A program made the translations under genes and the position numbers. A stretch of DNA of 64,000 nucleotides from Pseudomonas sp. P5_109 (GTDB taxonomy: Bacteria; Pseudomonadota; Gammaproteobacteria; Pseudomonadales; Pseudomonadaceae): NCBI RefSeq assembly GCF_034009455.1, contig NZ_CP125380.1, positions 4,415,501 to 4,479,500 of the forward strand, read 5' to 3'. The notes below the pieces were generated by a model. That model had not been told where the DNA came from and did not search any database. It saw only the letters and a list, made by a program, of their open reading frames with translations. Below are positions 17,720 through 29,675 of the stretch, one piece after another (position 1 is the stretch's first letter; every line of letters begins with the position of its first letter).

Positions 17720-18485
17720 CGATTTTGGCCTCAGTGCCTGCGAAAACGCGGTGATCCTGGGCGCATTCCAGGCCGGACTCATCAGCTCCGCCACCGCCAT
17801 GGCCAACATGCCGGCGTTCGAAGCCGCCTGCGTCCTGGCCCGGCATCCGCTGCTCGAAGGTCGCATCGGCCTGCACTTCAACCTGACTTACGGCCGTCCG
17901 TTGAGCCGGAACATTGTGCAGCGCCCAACCTTTTGCGACGACGACGGCGTGTTCGATCTCAACCTGTCCCGCACCCGCCTCTGGCTCCGGCGCCGGGATC
18001 GCCACGCCGTGCTCGAAGAACTCGAAGCCCAGTGGCAGCGCTGCCTGGACAACGGCTTGCGTCCCAGTCACCTGGACTCCCATCAACACGTGCACAACAT
18101 CTGGCCAATCGGCGAGATCGTCGCGCGCTTCGCCGCCCGCCAGGGGGTGCCAGTGCGCCTGGCGCGTAACCTGGGGCAAAACCTCAGCCTGCCCAAGCGC
18201 CTGTTCAAGGACCTGCTCAACCGTCGCCTGATCAACCTGGCCGGTGCCACCGCCGACTACGTGTGCACCCCGGTGGACCTGCGCAACGCCGAGCCGCCAG
18301 CCGACGGACTGCTGGAAATCGTCGCCCACCCGAACCAGCTCGGCGCCGACTTCGGCGATGCCTATCTGGAACCCGGAGAGTCCTTGAGTGCGTTGCTGGA
18401 ACAGCGTTTGCCGGGTGTGCCGCGGGTGGCCTATAGCGCCGCTGGCGAAGCCACGCCCCTCCGCGCACAGGCCGTCCTGGAATAA
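17691..18485 (+). CDS. ChbG/YdjC-family (HpnK-like) carbohydrate deacetylase
   Basis: A 264-residue metal-dependent deacetylase-like protein. The family metal motif NADDFG is at residues 8-13 and the HxxxH pair in HLDSHQHVH is near residues 125-133; a further His is in EIVAHPNQ. Related enzymes deacetylate diacetylchitobiose (ChbG) or hopanoid sugars (HpnK). Here it most likely acts on an EPS sugar or a lipid-linked oligosaccharide. Strong GGAGG lies before the ATG, which is inside the previous gene. It is the last gene before a REP pair, so probably the operon's end. Confidence 0.85.
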   Translation: MPRQVIVNADDFGLSACENAVILGAFQAGLISSATAMANMPAFEAACVLARHPLLEGRIGLHFNLTYGRPLSRNIVQRPTFCDDDGVFDLNLSRTRLWLRRRDRHAVLEELEAQWQRCLDNGLRPSHLDSHQHVHNIWPIGEIVARFAARQGVPVRLARNLGQNLSLPKRLFKDLLNRRLINLAGATADYVCTPVDLRNAEPPADGLLEIVAHPNQLGADFGDAYLEPGESLSALLEQRLPGVPRVAYSAAGEATPLRAQAVLE

Positions 18486-18497
18486 CCCGAAATCCCC

Positions 18498-18587
18498 TGT
18501 GGGAGCGGGCTTGCTCGCGAAGAGGCCGGTACATTCAACATCTTTGTTGACTGAGCCAGCGCCTTCGCGAGCAAGCCCGCTCCCACA
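18498..18587. repeat. REP pair (BIME) after the EPS operon
   Basis: Two inverted REP units TGTGGGAGCGGGCTTGCTCG and its complement, separated by about 35 bases. This is the typical Pseudomonas BIME. The gap 18486-18789 holds this BIME and then the leader of the next gene, with an imperfect inverted repeat GTGTCAAG/CTTGAAACAC at 18663-18692. Confidence 0.95.
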
Positions 18588-18789
18588 GGTAGTACACCTT
18601 TCAATCGGCTGTTTTGCTCCCGAATTCGTTCGGGACGAGCAGCTTTTTGACGCCTGAAAATTGTGTCAAGTCTGATACATAACTTGAAACACAATGCTGG
18701 CAAGGAGATGGCCATGCACTGGCCATCGGTGATCTATACCCATCAATACCTTCATCACGCACCATCAATCCTCGACAAAGGAGGGCTTC

Positions 18790-19488
18790 ATGAGCGTACT
18801 CGACAAGCTTCAAGAACACATCAAACGCAAGGGCCTGGGTCGCACGTTCGGTACGCTGTGGAAACGCTATGTGTTCTTCCATTGGGAGTTGCTGTGGATG
18901 GAGCGCGACCTGGTCAGCCCGGTGCCGCCGCACAAGCTGCGGCCCTACTCTCCCGTGCGCCAGGTGACGATCACCCCGGAGAACGCCAGCGCATTCGCGA
19001 AGAACTTCGGCGACCGCGTCGGGACCATGGCCGAGCTCGCCGCCGAAGGTCACACCGGGCACATGTACCTGGATGACGAAGGGCATGCCATCGGGTTCAT
19101 CTGGGGCAGCACCCGGGACTACTTCGATCGCCACTATTACGGCTGCTGGTTCCCGGTGAAGGAAGGCGAATTCTTCGAATTCGGCGGCGAGATGACCCGC
19201 GCCTACTTCGGCACCCGCCTGTCCGTGGATGTCCAGGTGGCCCTCTGGGAAGCCATGGCGCTGCAAGGCTGCAACAAGGTGGTGGACGTCTGCGAGACCC
19301 ACAACATCCCGGCGCTGAAACTGCACATTCGCATGGGCTATCAGGAACAGGGCCGCGTCACCCATGTCTACGGCCTGTTCGGCCGCTGGCGCTTTTTCCG
19401 CGAAACCCGCTACAGCGGCTCACGCCTGGATCCGCTGCGCAAACCGGGACGGCCGGTGGTGACGGCGGCGGCTTCGGCTGAGGCTTGA
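18790..19488 (+). CDS. GNAT-like acyltransferase, paralogue of the EPS gene at 15808
   Basis: A 232-residue protein colinear with the product of 15808-16497. Both share the LLWMERDLVSPVPP, YYGCWFPVK, EFFEFGGE and GCNKVVDVCE blocks, the C-terminal FGRWRFFRETRY and the SRLDxLRKP tail. GGAGG precedes the ATG. It is separated from the operon by a REP pair and about 200 bases, so it probably has its own promoter. I infer a local duplication; whether it modifies the same polysaccharide is unknown. Confidence 0.75.
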   Translation: MSVLDKLQEHIKRKGLGRTFGTLWKRYVFFHWELLWMERDLVSPVPPHKLRPYSPVRQVTITPENASAFAKNFGDRVGTMAELAAEGHTGHMYLDDEGHAIGFIWGSTRDYFDRHYYGCWFPVKEGEFFEFGGEMTRAYFGTRLSVDVQVALWEAMALQGCNKVVDVCETHNIPALKLHIRMGYQEQGRVTHVYGLFGRWRFFRETRYSGSRLDPLRKPGRPVVTAAASAEA

Positions 19489-19520
19489 TTTCGGGTTTGT
19501 CCGATTTACCGCGGCGCGCC

Positions 19521-19598
19521 CTTCGCGAGCAAGCCCGCTCCCACACTGGATTTGTGAACGACACAGATCAAATGTGGGAGCGGGCTTGCTCGCGAAGG
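19521..19598. repeat. REP pair (BIME)
   Basis: Inverted REP cores CTTCGCGAGCAAGCCCGCTC and its complement 30 bases apart, between two convergent genes (acyltransferase and methyltransferase). It may end both transcripts. Confidence 0.95.
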
Positions 19599-19621
19599 CG
19601 TCAGTCTGAGCAACACATTCC

Positions 19622-20428
19622 TCAGCCCTTCACCACCACCCACGTAAAACACAACGGCAACTGCGCCACCTGCTGTTGATAGCCGTCATAGAGTTCTTCG
19701 CGGTTGGAGTGCGGGTATTCCTTGAAGTGACGGATCTGCAGCCCTGCCGCCATGGCGGCGCTGAAGAGGTCGCCCAGGGTGTGGGCGAACCAGTAGGACG
19801 GCGCGGCCGGCTGTTCGACCTTGCCTTCGTAGACGATTGGTTCGTGCTGCACGAAAGGTTCGCGACGGAAGTAGGAACTGGCCGGGCGCAAGGGATCGTC
19901 TGCCTCGGGGTCGAACATTTCCAGGAACGGGTGGGTTTCGTATACCACCAGCGCGCCACCCGGTTTCAGCGTGCGCGCCACATGGCGGAAGAATTCGCCG
20001 ATGTCCGGCATCCAGTTCAGCACGCCGATGGTGATCAGTGCCAGGTCGAAGCGCTCCTGCAGTTGCGCAGGCAAGTGGTGAATGTCCGCTTCGATGAATT
20101 GCGGCGCATGGGGCGAGCGCGACGCCAGTTCCCGTGCCTGCTCGAGAAACGCGCCGGACTGGTCGACGCCCACCACGCTGCGCGCCCCCAGGGCGAACAG
20201 CGACAGGCTTTCGCGGCCATTGTTGCAACCCAGTTGCACCACTTCCTTGCCGTCGACACCGGTCTGGGTCAGCAAAGCGGTCAGGGTGTCATCCAGGCAG
20301 GAAAAATCCGCGTGTGCCACGCCCTCCAGCAAGACTTGCCATTCGCAGGAGTCTTTGTGGTGACGGGCGGAGTCATTCCAGGCCTCGCGGTTGCTGGCGA
20401 TGGCTTGTTCTTTTGTCGGCAGTTCCAT
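19622..20428 (-). CDS. Class I SAM-dependent methyltransferase
   Basis: A 268-residue cytoplasmic methyltransferase. Motif I appears as VVQLGCNNGRES (about residues 62-73) followed by VVGVDQS, and the later strands are FDLALITIGVLNW and LKPGGALVVYE. The substrate is not indicated; the family includes small-molecule and lipid methyltransferases. It is monocistronic between a REP pair and a gap of 170 bases, so it seems unrelated to the EPS operon apart from position. Confidence 0.85.
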   Translation of the reverse strand: MELPTKEQAIASNREAWNDSARHHKDSCEWQVLLEGVAHADFSCLDDTLTALLTQTGVDGKEVVQLGCNNGRESLSLFALGARSVVGVDQSGAFLEQARELASRSPHAPQFIEADIHHLPAQLQERFDLALITIGVLNWMPDIGEFFRHVARTLKPGGALVVYETHPFLEMFDPEADDPLRPASSYFRREPFVQHEPIVYEGKVEQPAAPSYWFAHTLGDLFSAAMAAGLQIRHFKEYPHSNREELYDGYQQQVAQLPLCFTWVVVKG

Positions 20429-20599
20429 TGCACGCTCCAGGGTTCGGCTGGTCGATTTGACCGGTCGGAGTCTAGATCAACGTCATCCTGGCAGGTGTTG
20501 CGAAGTTGTAATGCGCGCAGCGGCGCCAGCGGCCCACGGCGGCAGCTATAGTTAATGACCTTGGGGAAATGCGGTTAAACCGATTTCGCAGGTGCTGCC

Positions 20600-20977
20600 A
20601 TGAAAAAAACCAACCTGATGCTTGTGCTCGCCGTCAGCCTGAGCGCGACCGCTGTCGTCCACGCCGACGACATGCCTACCACCAACTACAACAGTGAATT
20701 CAACTACTACGGCGCCGACCAACCCTTCGCCCACCCCGTGCCGCAGTCCATGAGCACTGTGCCGCCGGGTTCGTACATCCCGACCGCACCCGGGGATTTC
20801 ATTCCGGTTTCAGGCGAGCACGTGTTCTACGACTCGCGCCTGCCGACCGTGGCCGACGCCACGGTTCGCGTGTTTATCCGCTCCTACGATCCGGAGCGTG
20901 GCGTCTACGTGAACCAGGAAGTCGAGAATCCCGGTTGCATGCTGTCCTGCCTGAGGCAGGGCCCGGTGTTGCAATGA
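20600..20977 (+). CDS. Small secreted protein of unknown function
   Basis: A 125-residue protein with a clear Sec signal (positive MKK, hydrophobic stretch, cleavage after VHA near residue 23). The mature part is Pro/Tyr/Ser-rich with two Cys close together at the end (GCMLSC), which may form a disulfide. It converges on the response-regulator gene with only 27 bases between stops. No family recognised. A role in the neighbouring oxidase system is possible from position but is not supported by a visible shared promoter. Confidence 0.7.
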   Translation: MKKTNLMLVLAVSLSATAVVHADDMPTTNYNSEFNYYGADQPFAHPVPQSMSTVPPGSYIPTAPGDFIPVSGEHVFYDSRLPTVADATVRVFIRSYDPERGVYVNQEVENPGCMLSCLRQGPVLQ

Positions 20978-21004
20978 ACCAGGGGGCGTTCTCAATCAGT
21001 TTCC

Positions 21005-22438
21005 CTACCACTGGCGTTTGTCCGGACGGGCGAGGCCAAGCTTTTCGATCCGGTAGCGCAACATGTCACGGCTAAGACCCAGCAGGCGCGCCGATTTGGT
21101 GACGTTCCAGTCGGTCTTGTCGAGCATCTTGCGCACCATGTCGCGCTCCACTTCCGGCAGGTTCATCGATTCGTTGCCGTTGTAGGATGGACGCTGCTCG
21201 CTGAAATGCTGCGGCTCGTGATGAAACATCGGTGGCTCATCCACCAGGCTCAGGCAGACGTTCAACTGATGGGCGGCGATGGTGTCGCTTTGCGCCAGCA
21301 ACACGGTTTGCTCCAGCATGTTGCGCAATTCGCGCACGTTGCCCGGCCAGCTGTAGCTGAGCAGCAACTCTTCGGCCTGATTGCTGAAATACAGGTTCGG
21401 CTTGCCGTAGCGTTTGCCGTGGGCTGCCAGGAAGTGCCGGGCCAGCAGCAGGATGTCGGCGCCACGGGCATACAGGCGCGGCACCTTGATCGAAATGATG
21501 CGCAGGCGGAAAAACAGGTCGCGGCGGAATTTGCCTTGCTGGACCATCTGTTCGAGATTGCAGTTGGTGGCGCTGATCACCCGCAGGTCGACCTTGCGCT
21601 CCTTCACCGAACCGACCCGGCGAATGGTCCGGTCTTCCAGCAGTTTGAGCAGCTTGGCTTGCAACAGCAGGTCCATTTCACCGATTTCATCGAGGAACAG
21701 TGTGCCGCCATCGGCCGCTTCCACCAGCCCCATGCGACGGTCCTTGGCGTCGGTGAAGGCGCCCTTCTCGTGGCCGAACAGTTCCGATTCCACCAGATTG
21801 GACGGGATCGACGCGCAGTTGAACTCAATGAACGGGCCTTTGGCGCGGGGGCCGTCGAAGTGCAAGGCACGGGCCACCAGTTCCTTGCCGGTACCGGTCT
21901 CGCCTTCCACCAGGACTGGCGGCAGATCGCTATTAGCCATCCGCCGTTCGGCGTCGAGCAGCTGGGTGATGGTGCCCTTGAGGTACACCATCGGTGCCGA
22001 CTCGCCAATCAGGGCCTGAACCCCGGACTTCTGGGCCTCGCGCTCCTGGTAAAACGACAGCGTGCGCTCCATGCGGTCGGTGGCCAGGGCTTTGTCCAGC
22101 AGCAGCTTGAGCTCGGGCAGGGCCACCGGTTTGGTGACGTAGTGAAAAGCGCCCTCTTTCATCGCCACCACGGCGTCTTCGACGTTGCCGTAGCCGGTCA
22201 TCATGATCACTTTCAGATCCGGCGCGCTGACGCGCAGCTTCTGGATCAGGTCGTGACCACTCATGCCCGGCAACGAGTTGTCGGTCAGTACCACGTCCGG
22301 CGCGAAAGATCCCAACTGCTCCAGTGCATCTTCAGCCGAGTGGCAGACGGTCACCTCGAAGTCCTTGCGCTCCAGGTAAGTCTGAATATTCTCGGCGAGG
22401 ATTTCATCATCCTCGACCAGCAGAATGCTGTGATCCAT
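21005..22438 (-). CDS. mnxR: Sigma54-dependent response regulator (MnxR-like)
   Basis: NtrC-class transcription activator of 477 residues. The receiver domain has acidic pocket Glu9-Asp10-Asp11 and phospho-acceptor Asp53 (LTDNSLPG). The AAA+ domain has GETGTGKE at 179-186, GAFTDA at 226-231 in place of the usual GAFTGA, and GGTLFLDE at 244-251; a Fis-type helix-turn-helix is at the C-terminus ([18 protein letters not shown]). Its start overlaps the upstream kinase gene by 32 bases. Context (two related kinases, SCO protein, multicopper oxidase) matches the P. putida GB-1 Mnx pathway, in which MnxS1, MnxS2 and MnxR control Mn(II) oxidation. The name is by context and domain match, not by alignment. 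Confidence 0.85.
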   Translation of the reverse strand: MDHSILLVEDDEILAENIQTYLERKDFEVTVCHSAEDALEQLGSFAPDVVLTDNSLPGMSGHDLIQKLRVSAPDLKVIMMTGYGNVEDAVVAMKEGAFHYVTKPVALPELKLLLDKALATDRMERTLSFYQEREAQKSGVQALIGESAPMVYLKGTITQLLDAERRMANSDLPPVLVEGETGTGKELVARALHFDGPRAKGPFIEFNCASIPSNLVESELFGHEKGAFTDAKDRRMGLVEAADGGTLFLDEIGEMDLLLQAKLLKLLEDRTIRRVGSVKERKVDLRVISATNCNLEQMVQQGKFRRDLFFRLRIISIKVPRLYARGADILLLARHFLAAHGKRYGKPNLYFSNQAEELLLSYSWPGNVRELRNMLEQTVLLAQSDTIAAHQLNVCLSLVDEPPMFHHEPQHFSEQRPSYNGNESMNLPEVERDMVRKMLDKTDWNVTKSARLLGLSRDMLRYRIEKLGLARPDKRQW

Positions 22439-23900
22439 ATACCCCTCCCGTTGCCACTTTGAAATTGAGACAAACGCGGGTTCCTTCCTGCTCCCGGCTG
22501 GTCAGTTCGACCGAGCCGTCAAACCGCTCCATTATTCTTTTGACCAGTGCCAGGCCCACGCCCAATCCACCTTGTTTGGTGGTAAAAAACGGCTTGAAGA
22601 CCATTTGCTGCTGTTGTTTGGACATGCCCTTGCCGGTATCGGTCAGGATCATGCTCAGGTAGCCGGTCACCGAGGAATCGACCTCGATCGTCAGCACGCC
22701 GCCCTTGGGCATGGCTTCGAGTGCATTGGCAAACAGGCTATTGAGTATTTGCGTGAGTAGCACCTGGTGGCTGACGACCGGTGGCACGCTGACAGAAGGG
22801 AAGCGCACTTCGACGTCCGAACGCTTGATCAGGGGCTCGAAGGCACTCAAGGTGTCTTCGAGGGCCAGCACCAGGTCGACCGTTTCAAAGTCGTCATTCA
22901 TCGGCCGCAACGACACCAGCAATTCACGGACCCAACGCGACATGCGATCGACCTGACTGATGATGTCGCCAATGTTTTTCTGTGCGGGCTGGCTGGCGAT
23001 GTCCTGGGCCAGTTCGGCGCTGGAACGGATGTTCGCCAGCGGATTGCGCAAGCTGTGGGCGACCGCCGAGGACATTTCCCCCAGGGCGACAAAGGTTTCG
23101 TTGGCGATCAACTGTTTCTGCTGGCTCTGCAACAGCATCGCCGCACGCCGCACGATCCAGAACAGCCCCAGGTAGATCGCCGCCCCGCCAATCAGGGTCG
23201 CCAGCCAGATCGCCTTGAAGCCACGCTGGATACGTTCCACCAGGTCCACCGGCTCCTTGTAGATTTCCACCATGGCAATCACTTTGCTTTTGTCGGCGTT
23301 GAACATCGGAATGTAGTTCTCGACGAACAGGTATTCCGGTTCGTGCAGCAGGCGCTGCTCGGGACGCTGCTCATCGATCTCGTGGTAGCTGGTGGACACC
23401 GGCGATTTCATTTCGAAGGATTCATCCAGCTCATCGTCGTCTTCGATGCGCACGCCGATCAACTCCGGGTTGGTCGACCAGACCACGGTGCGGTCCTGGG
23501 CGTACACGGTCGCCAGCAGGATGTCCGGCAGATGCTCCACATGGTCGAGAAACTCACTACGCGCGGCGGCCCGGGATTGCGGGCTGACGTCGGCATAGGC
23601 ATGGTCCAGGCGCGGGTCGAGCATTTCGCCCATGGTTCTGTTCGGCGTAATCCCGGCATGGCGGATTTCGGCCCCGCCTATGGCCTGGATGAACTGCGCG
23701 GTCAGCATCGAATCGCGCTCGATGCTTTCATCGACCACAAAGCGCGTGGAGATGTAACCCAGCCCCAGCGCCACCGCGGCAATGATGAAAAAACTTGCCA
23801 GAGAGAACCAGCGCAGCAGGTTGAACTGCGGCCGCCACCCCTTGCGCGTTGCTGCGGGAGCTTGCGGCGCAGGTACTTTTTGTTGTTCTAGTATCTGCAT
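22407..23900 (-). CDS. Sensor histidine kinase, MnxS-type, partner of MnxR
   Basis: A 497-residue membrane kinase. It has an N-terminal helix (about residues 32-52), a periplasmic sensor of about 170 residues, a second helix (IWLATLIGGAAIYLGLFW), an H-box HSLRNPLANIRSS, and an ATP-binding domain with DTGKGM and GLGVGLALVKRI. ATG 23900 has AAGGAC seven bases upstream; a longer frame from 23948 lacks one. It overlaps the regulator gene, so the two are co-translated. A -24/-12 promoter at 23970-23985 implies sigma54 control, perhaps by its own partner. It is a paralogue of the kinase at 28126. Confidence 0.85.
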   Translation of the reverse strand: MQILEQQKVPAPQAPAATRKGWRPQFNLLRWFSLASFFIIAAVALGLGYISTRFVVDESIERDSMLTAQFIQAIGGAEIRHAGITPNRTMGEMLDPRLDHAYADVSPQSRAAARSEFLDHVEHLPDILLATVYAQDRTVVWSTNPELIGVRIEDDDELDESFEMKSPVSTSYHEIDEQRPEQRLLHEPEYLFVENYIPMFNADKSKVIAMVEIYKEPVDLVERIQRGFKAIWLATLIGGAAIYLGLFWIVRRAAMLLQSQQKQLIANETFVALGEMSSAVAHSLRNPLANIRSSAELAQDIASQPAQKNIGDIISQVDRMSRWVRELLVSLRPMNDDFETVDLVLALEDTLSAFEPLIKRSDVEVRFPSVSVPPVVSHQVLLTQILNSLFANALEAMPKGGVLTIEVDSSVTGYLSMILTDTGKGMSKQQQQMVFKPFFTTKQGGLGVGLALVKRIMERFDGSVELTSREQEGTRVCLNFKVATGGVYGSQHSAGRG

Positions 23901-23969
23901 GGCTGTGTCCTTAGTCCTTGAAATCGAGCCTTTCCAGCCGTGTATCAAATCAGTGTAGGTAACATTGAT

Positions 23970-23985
23970 AGCAATTGACTGGCCC
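23970..23985 (-). promoter_or_regulatory. Sigma54 (-24/-12) promoter of the kinase-regulator operon
   Basis: On the minus strand GGGCCAG-TCAA-TTGCT matches TGGCACG-N4-TTGCW, with GG and GC correctly spaced. It is about 70 bases before the kinase ATG. No CCCC-N6-GGGG palindrome is found in the 130 bases upstream, unlike the other two sigma54 promoters here. Confidence 0.55.
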
Positions 23986-24002
23986 AGGTAACTATTTCGA
24001 CA

Positions 24003-25115
24003 CTATTGCACCGGCGGTACGTCCCGTTGTTCGACGGCGTGATGATGTTCGGGCTCCTCGTTACCGCTGACCAACGGCTCCACCGGCGGATGTTGGCGGT
24101 CGGTTTCTGCCTGCAGGAACTCGATGATGGACTGGGCGGACTTCTGGTCCAGCCGAAGGTTGGGCATCGAGATCCTGTTGTAGCGTTCGAACAGTTCCAT
24201 CGCAATCGGGTCCTTTTCCGCGAGCATGCGATCCGGTTCGCGGATCCAGCGGTTGAGCCACTGCGGATCACGCTGATGGGTCACGCCGATCAGGTCCGGG
24301 CCGATGCTGCGCAGGCCGATGCCCTGCCCGTCCAGCGGGCCGAGGCTGTGGCAAGACGCGCAGCGGGTGCGAAACAGCTCTTCGCCATTGCTTGGCGGAC
24401 GGATTTGCGGTGCATTGACGTAGCTTTCCTCGACACTGGGCTGCTTCCAGTTCTGCAAGGTATTGGCCAGTTGGTCGGCCAGGATCCACGGGTTTTCGAA
24501 CGGCGAGGCTTTCATCCAGCGCCCCGTTTCCTGGTTGCCGACGATCAGGCTCAGGTTGTGGTCCTTGTTGCGGCCGTTATCGACGCCTTCGATGAACAGC
24601 CCCAGTTTCTTGCGCAGATCGGTGACGTCGGCGAACTCCCCGGTGAGGAACTTCCATCCGGGCCCGACCTGGAACCGTTGCGCATAGGCCTTGAGCACCT
24701 CGGGGGTATCGCTCAAGGGGTCGATGCTGATGGAGTAGAAGAAGATGTCCTTGCCGACCCGGTCTCCCAGCAGTTTCTGCACCTGGCGCAGGCGCGCGGT
24801 TTCCAGGGGGCAGGAGTCGCTGCACGAGGTGAAGATGAAGTTGATCACCACCACCTTGCCTTTGATCATGTCATCGAAAAAACGCATCTGGTGACCGTCC
24901 TGGTCGGTCAGCAGGGTGTTGGGGAAATAGTCGCCCCCCCAGGGAGTGTCGGCTTCAACGACGGCGGTTTCGGAAGTGGCCTGCCCAGCAGGCGCGGGCG
25001 TCGACAATGGCTGGCTGGCGACCAGCAGCTGGCTGGACAGCAAACCGGTCACCAACACCAGCACCAGGTGCGTGCCCAAAGCTCGTGAGCGTGGTGAATG
25101 CAGCTTCGTGTTCAT
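24003..25115 (-). CDS. SCO1/SenC-cytochrome c fusion protein
   Basis: A 370-residue exported protein joining two domains. After a signal segment (about residues 14-35) a SCO thioredoxin-like domain carries the copper ligands Cys98, Cys102 (CSDSC) and His186. A class I cytochrome c domain follows with CASCH at 252-256 and axial Met317 (ISMPNL). The His-rich tail (HHH near 357) may bind metal. ATG 25115 is chosen because CAGGAGGG lies seven bases upstream; the ATG at 25136 overlaps the oxidase stop but has no such site. It probably supplies copper to, or takes electrons from, the multicopper oxidase encoded just upstream. Confidence 0.9.
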   Translation of the reverse strand: MNTKLHSPRSRALGTHLVLVLVTGLLSSQLLVASQPLSTPAPAGQATSETAVVEADTPWGGDYFPNTLLTDQDGHQMRFFDDMIKGKVVVINFIFTSCSDSCPLETARLRQVQKLLGDRVGKDIFFYSISIDPLSDTPEVLKAYAQRFQVGPGWKFLTGEFADVTDLRKKLGLFIEGVDNGRNKDHNLSLIVGNQETGRWMKASPFENPWILADQLANTLQNWKQPSVEESYVNAPQIRPPSNGEELFRTRCASCHSLGPLDGQGIGLRSIGPDLIGVTHQRDPQWLNRWIREPDRMLAEKDPIAMELFERYNRISMPNLRLDQKSAQSIIEFLQAETDRQHPPVEPLVSGNEEPEHHHAVEQRDVPPVQ

Positions 25116-25132
25116 GTCGACACCCTCCTGGT

Positions 25133-27940
<2,808 letters not shown>

Positions 27941-27981
27941 CACCAGCCGCCTCGATGTCGTGAAGGGGGTGATGGTGGCTT

Positions 27982-27997
27982 TGCAAGGACCTCGCCA
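27982..27997 (-). promoter_or_regulatory. Sigma54 (-24/-12) promoter of the multicopper oxidase operon
   Basis: Minus strand reads TGGCGAG-GTCC-TTGCA, with a perfect TTGCA at -12 and TGGC at -24 in correct spacing. Predicted transcript start is near 27971, giving a leader of about 30 bases before the oxidase start. The CCCC-N6-GGGG site at 28095-28108 lies about 100 bp upstream. Confidence 0.75.
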
Positions 27998-28094
27998 GTT
28001 TTGTAACTGTTTTATACAAAAGTATTAACACTCGACAAAACAATGGCTTATCAACATCAATGTGCCATGAGCCGGGAAATGACTGGGGAGTGAC

Positions 28095-28132
28095 CCCCGC
28101 TAACGGGGATAGTTCCTCCCCGTTTTCAGGGG
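28095..28132. promoter_or_regulatory. Two CCCC/GGGG palindromes, putative MnxR activator sites
   Basis: CCCC-N6-GGGG at 28095-28108 and CCCC-N7-GGGG at 28118-28132. The second overlaps the end of the kinase gene at 28126. They lie about 100-135 bp upstream of the oxidase -24 element, the usual distance for an enhancer of a sigma54 activator. Neither is followed by a T-run, so a terminator is less likely. Confidence 0.5.
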
Positions 28133-29571
28133 ACCAGCTTAAACGACAGACGGACAGTGGTGCCCTCACCTTCACGGCTATCGAGGGTCACTACACCGCC
28201 AAAACGCTCCATGATTCGCTTGACCAGCACCAGCCCGACCCCCAGCCCGCTCTGTTTGGTGGTGAAGAATGGGCGGAAGGCCATGACTCGCTGTTCTTCG
28301 CTCATGCCTTTGCCGGTATCGCTCACCGTCACGCTGACATCCTGGGCATCGCGCGGCTCGATCCGGATGGTCAGCGTACCACCGCTGTCCATGGCTTCAA
28401 TCGCGTTGGACAGCAGGCTGTTGAGGATCTGGGTCAGTTGCACGTGCTGGCTCAGGACCATGGGCGTCTGGTCATGCTCGAACACCACGTTGACCCTGGC
28501 CTTGGCGATCTGACGCTCGTAAGCCAGCAGGCTGTCATGCAGTGCGGCCACCAGGTTCACCGGTTCCGCCTCGTCATTGAGCGGTCGCAGGGACTGGAGC
28601 AACTCCCGTACCCAATTCGACATGCGATCGACCTGACCAATGATGTCGTTGATGTTCCCGTGTGCCGGACCGTCGTCGAACTCTATCGCCAGCTCGGCGC
28701 TTGAGCGGATGGTCGCCAACGGATTGCGCAGACTGTGGGCGACCGCCGAGGACATCTCCCCCAGCGCGACGAACGTTTCGTTGGTGATCAATTGGTTCTG
28801 CTGCGTCGCCAACTGGATCGCCGCACGCCGCACGATCCAGTACAGGCCCAGGTAAATCAGGCCGCCACTGAGGGCTGTCGCCAGCCAGATCAACACCAGG
28901 CCGCGCTCCATGCGGTTGATCAGGTCCTGCGGTTCCTTGTAGATCTCGACCATCGCCGTGACGGTGGTGCCATCGGCGTCGAACAGGGGAATGTAGTTTT
29001 CGAGGAAGAGGTACTTGGGTGGCACCACGAACTTCTGTTCCGTGCGGGCTTTGTCCACATCGTGGTAGCTGGCCGACACGGAGGTCTTCGAGTTGAATGC
29101 CCGTTCGAGGTCTTCATCGTCATGAATCGTGGTGCCCATCAAGGCCGGGTTGGTCGACCAGATCACCATGCGATCGGGGGCATAGATATTGGCCAGGATC
29201 ACGTCCGGCAAATTTCCGATATGGTCGAGGAATTCATCACGGGCACTGGCGCGGGCCAGCGGGTCGACGTCACCCAAGTCCTGGTCTTTTCGTGGGTCGA
29301 GCAACTCGCCCATGGTCCGCACGTTGGGAATCGATACATGGCGCACTTCGGCCAGGGCAATCGCCTGGACGAATTGTGAGGTCAACAGCGCATCGCGCTG
29401 CACGCTTTCGGTAACCACGAACCGCGTGGACACCGTCCCCAGCGCCACTGCCACCGTGCCAATCACCGCCATACTGACCAGCGAAAACCAGCGCAGCAGA
29501 TCGAACGGCTGCTTGCGTGTTTTCAAGCGAACTTCGCTATCGGTCGCAAGTATTTTGGCAATCGTCGTCAT
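28126..29571 (-). CDS. Second sensor histidine kinase, MnxS-type
   Basis: A 481-residue membrane kinase with the same layout as the product of 22407-23900: N-terminal helix, periplasmic sensor, second helix (IWLATALSGGLIYLGLYW), HSLRNPLATIRSS H-box and DTGKGMSEEQ/GLGVGLVLVKRI ATP domain. No receiver is fused and no second regulator gene is adjacent, so it probably signals to the MnxR-like protein at 21005. ATG 29571 is preferred; the longer frame from GTG 29613 has no ribosome site. In P. putida GB-1 two such kinases feed one regulator. Which copy corresponds to MnxS1 or MnxS2 cannot be decided here. Confidence 0.85.
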   Translation of the reverse strand: MTTIAKILATDSEVRLKTRKQPFDLLRWFSLVSMAVIGTVAVALGTVSTRFVVTESVQRDALLTSQFVQAIALAEVRHVSIPNVRTMGELLDPRKDQDLGDVDPLARASARDEFLDHIGNLPDVILANIYAPDRMVIWSTNPALMGTTIHDDEDLERAFNSKTSVSASYHDVDKARTEQKFVVPPKYLFLENYIPLFDADGTTVTAMVEIYKEPQDLINRMERGLVLIWLATALSGGLIYLGLYWIVRRAAIQLATQQNQLITNETFVALGEMSSAVAHSLRNPLATIRSSAELAIEFDDGPAHGNINDIIGQVDRMSNWVRELLQSLRPLNDEAEPVNLVAALHDSLLAYERQIAKARVNVVFEHDQTPMVLSQHVQLTQILNSLLSNAIEAMDSGGTLTIRIEPRDAQDVSVTVSDTGKGMSEEQRVMAFRPFFTTKQSGLGVGLVLVKRIMERFGGVVTLDSREGEGTTVRLSFKLVP

Positions 29572-29675
29572 GGGCTTGGTTCCCGGTTTTCCCCCTATAG
29601 GTTTATAGCCCACTCATGGCAATTTGCCCGAATCTGGGGGTTGCGATTCCCCACCCGCCCCTGCGCCCACATCAC

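Noticed and set aside
23900..23948. Longer start for the kinase at 22407
   Set aside because: No ribosome site ahead of it, whereas ATG 23900 has AAGGAC at good spacing.
28118..28132. CCCC-N7-GGGG as terminator of the second kinase gene
   Set aside because: Short stem without a T-run; position and symmetry fit an activator site better, though a dual role remains possible.
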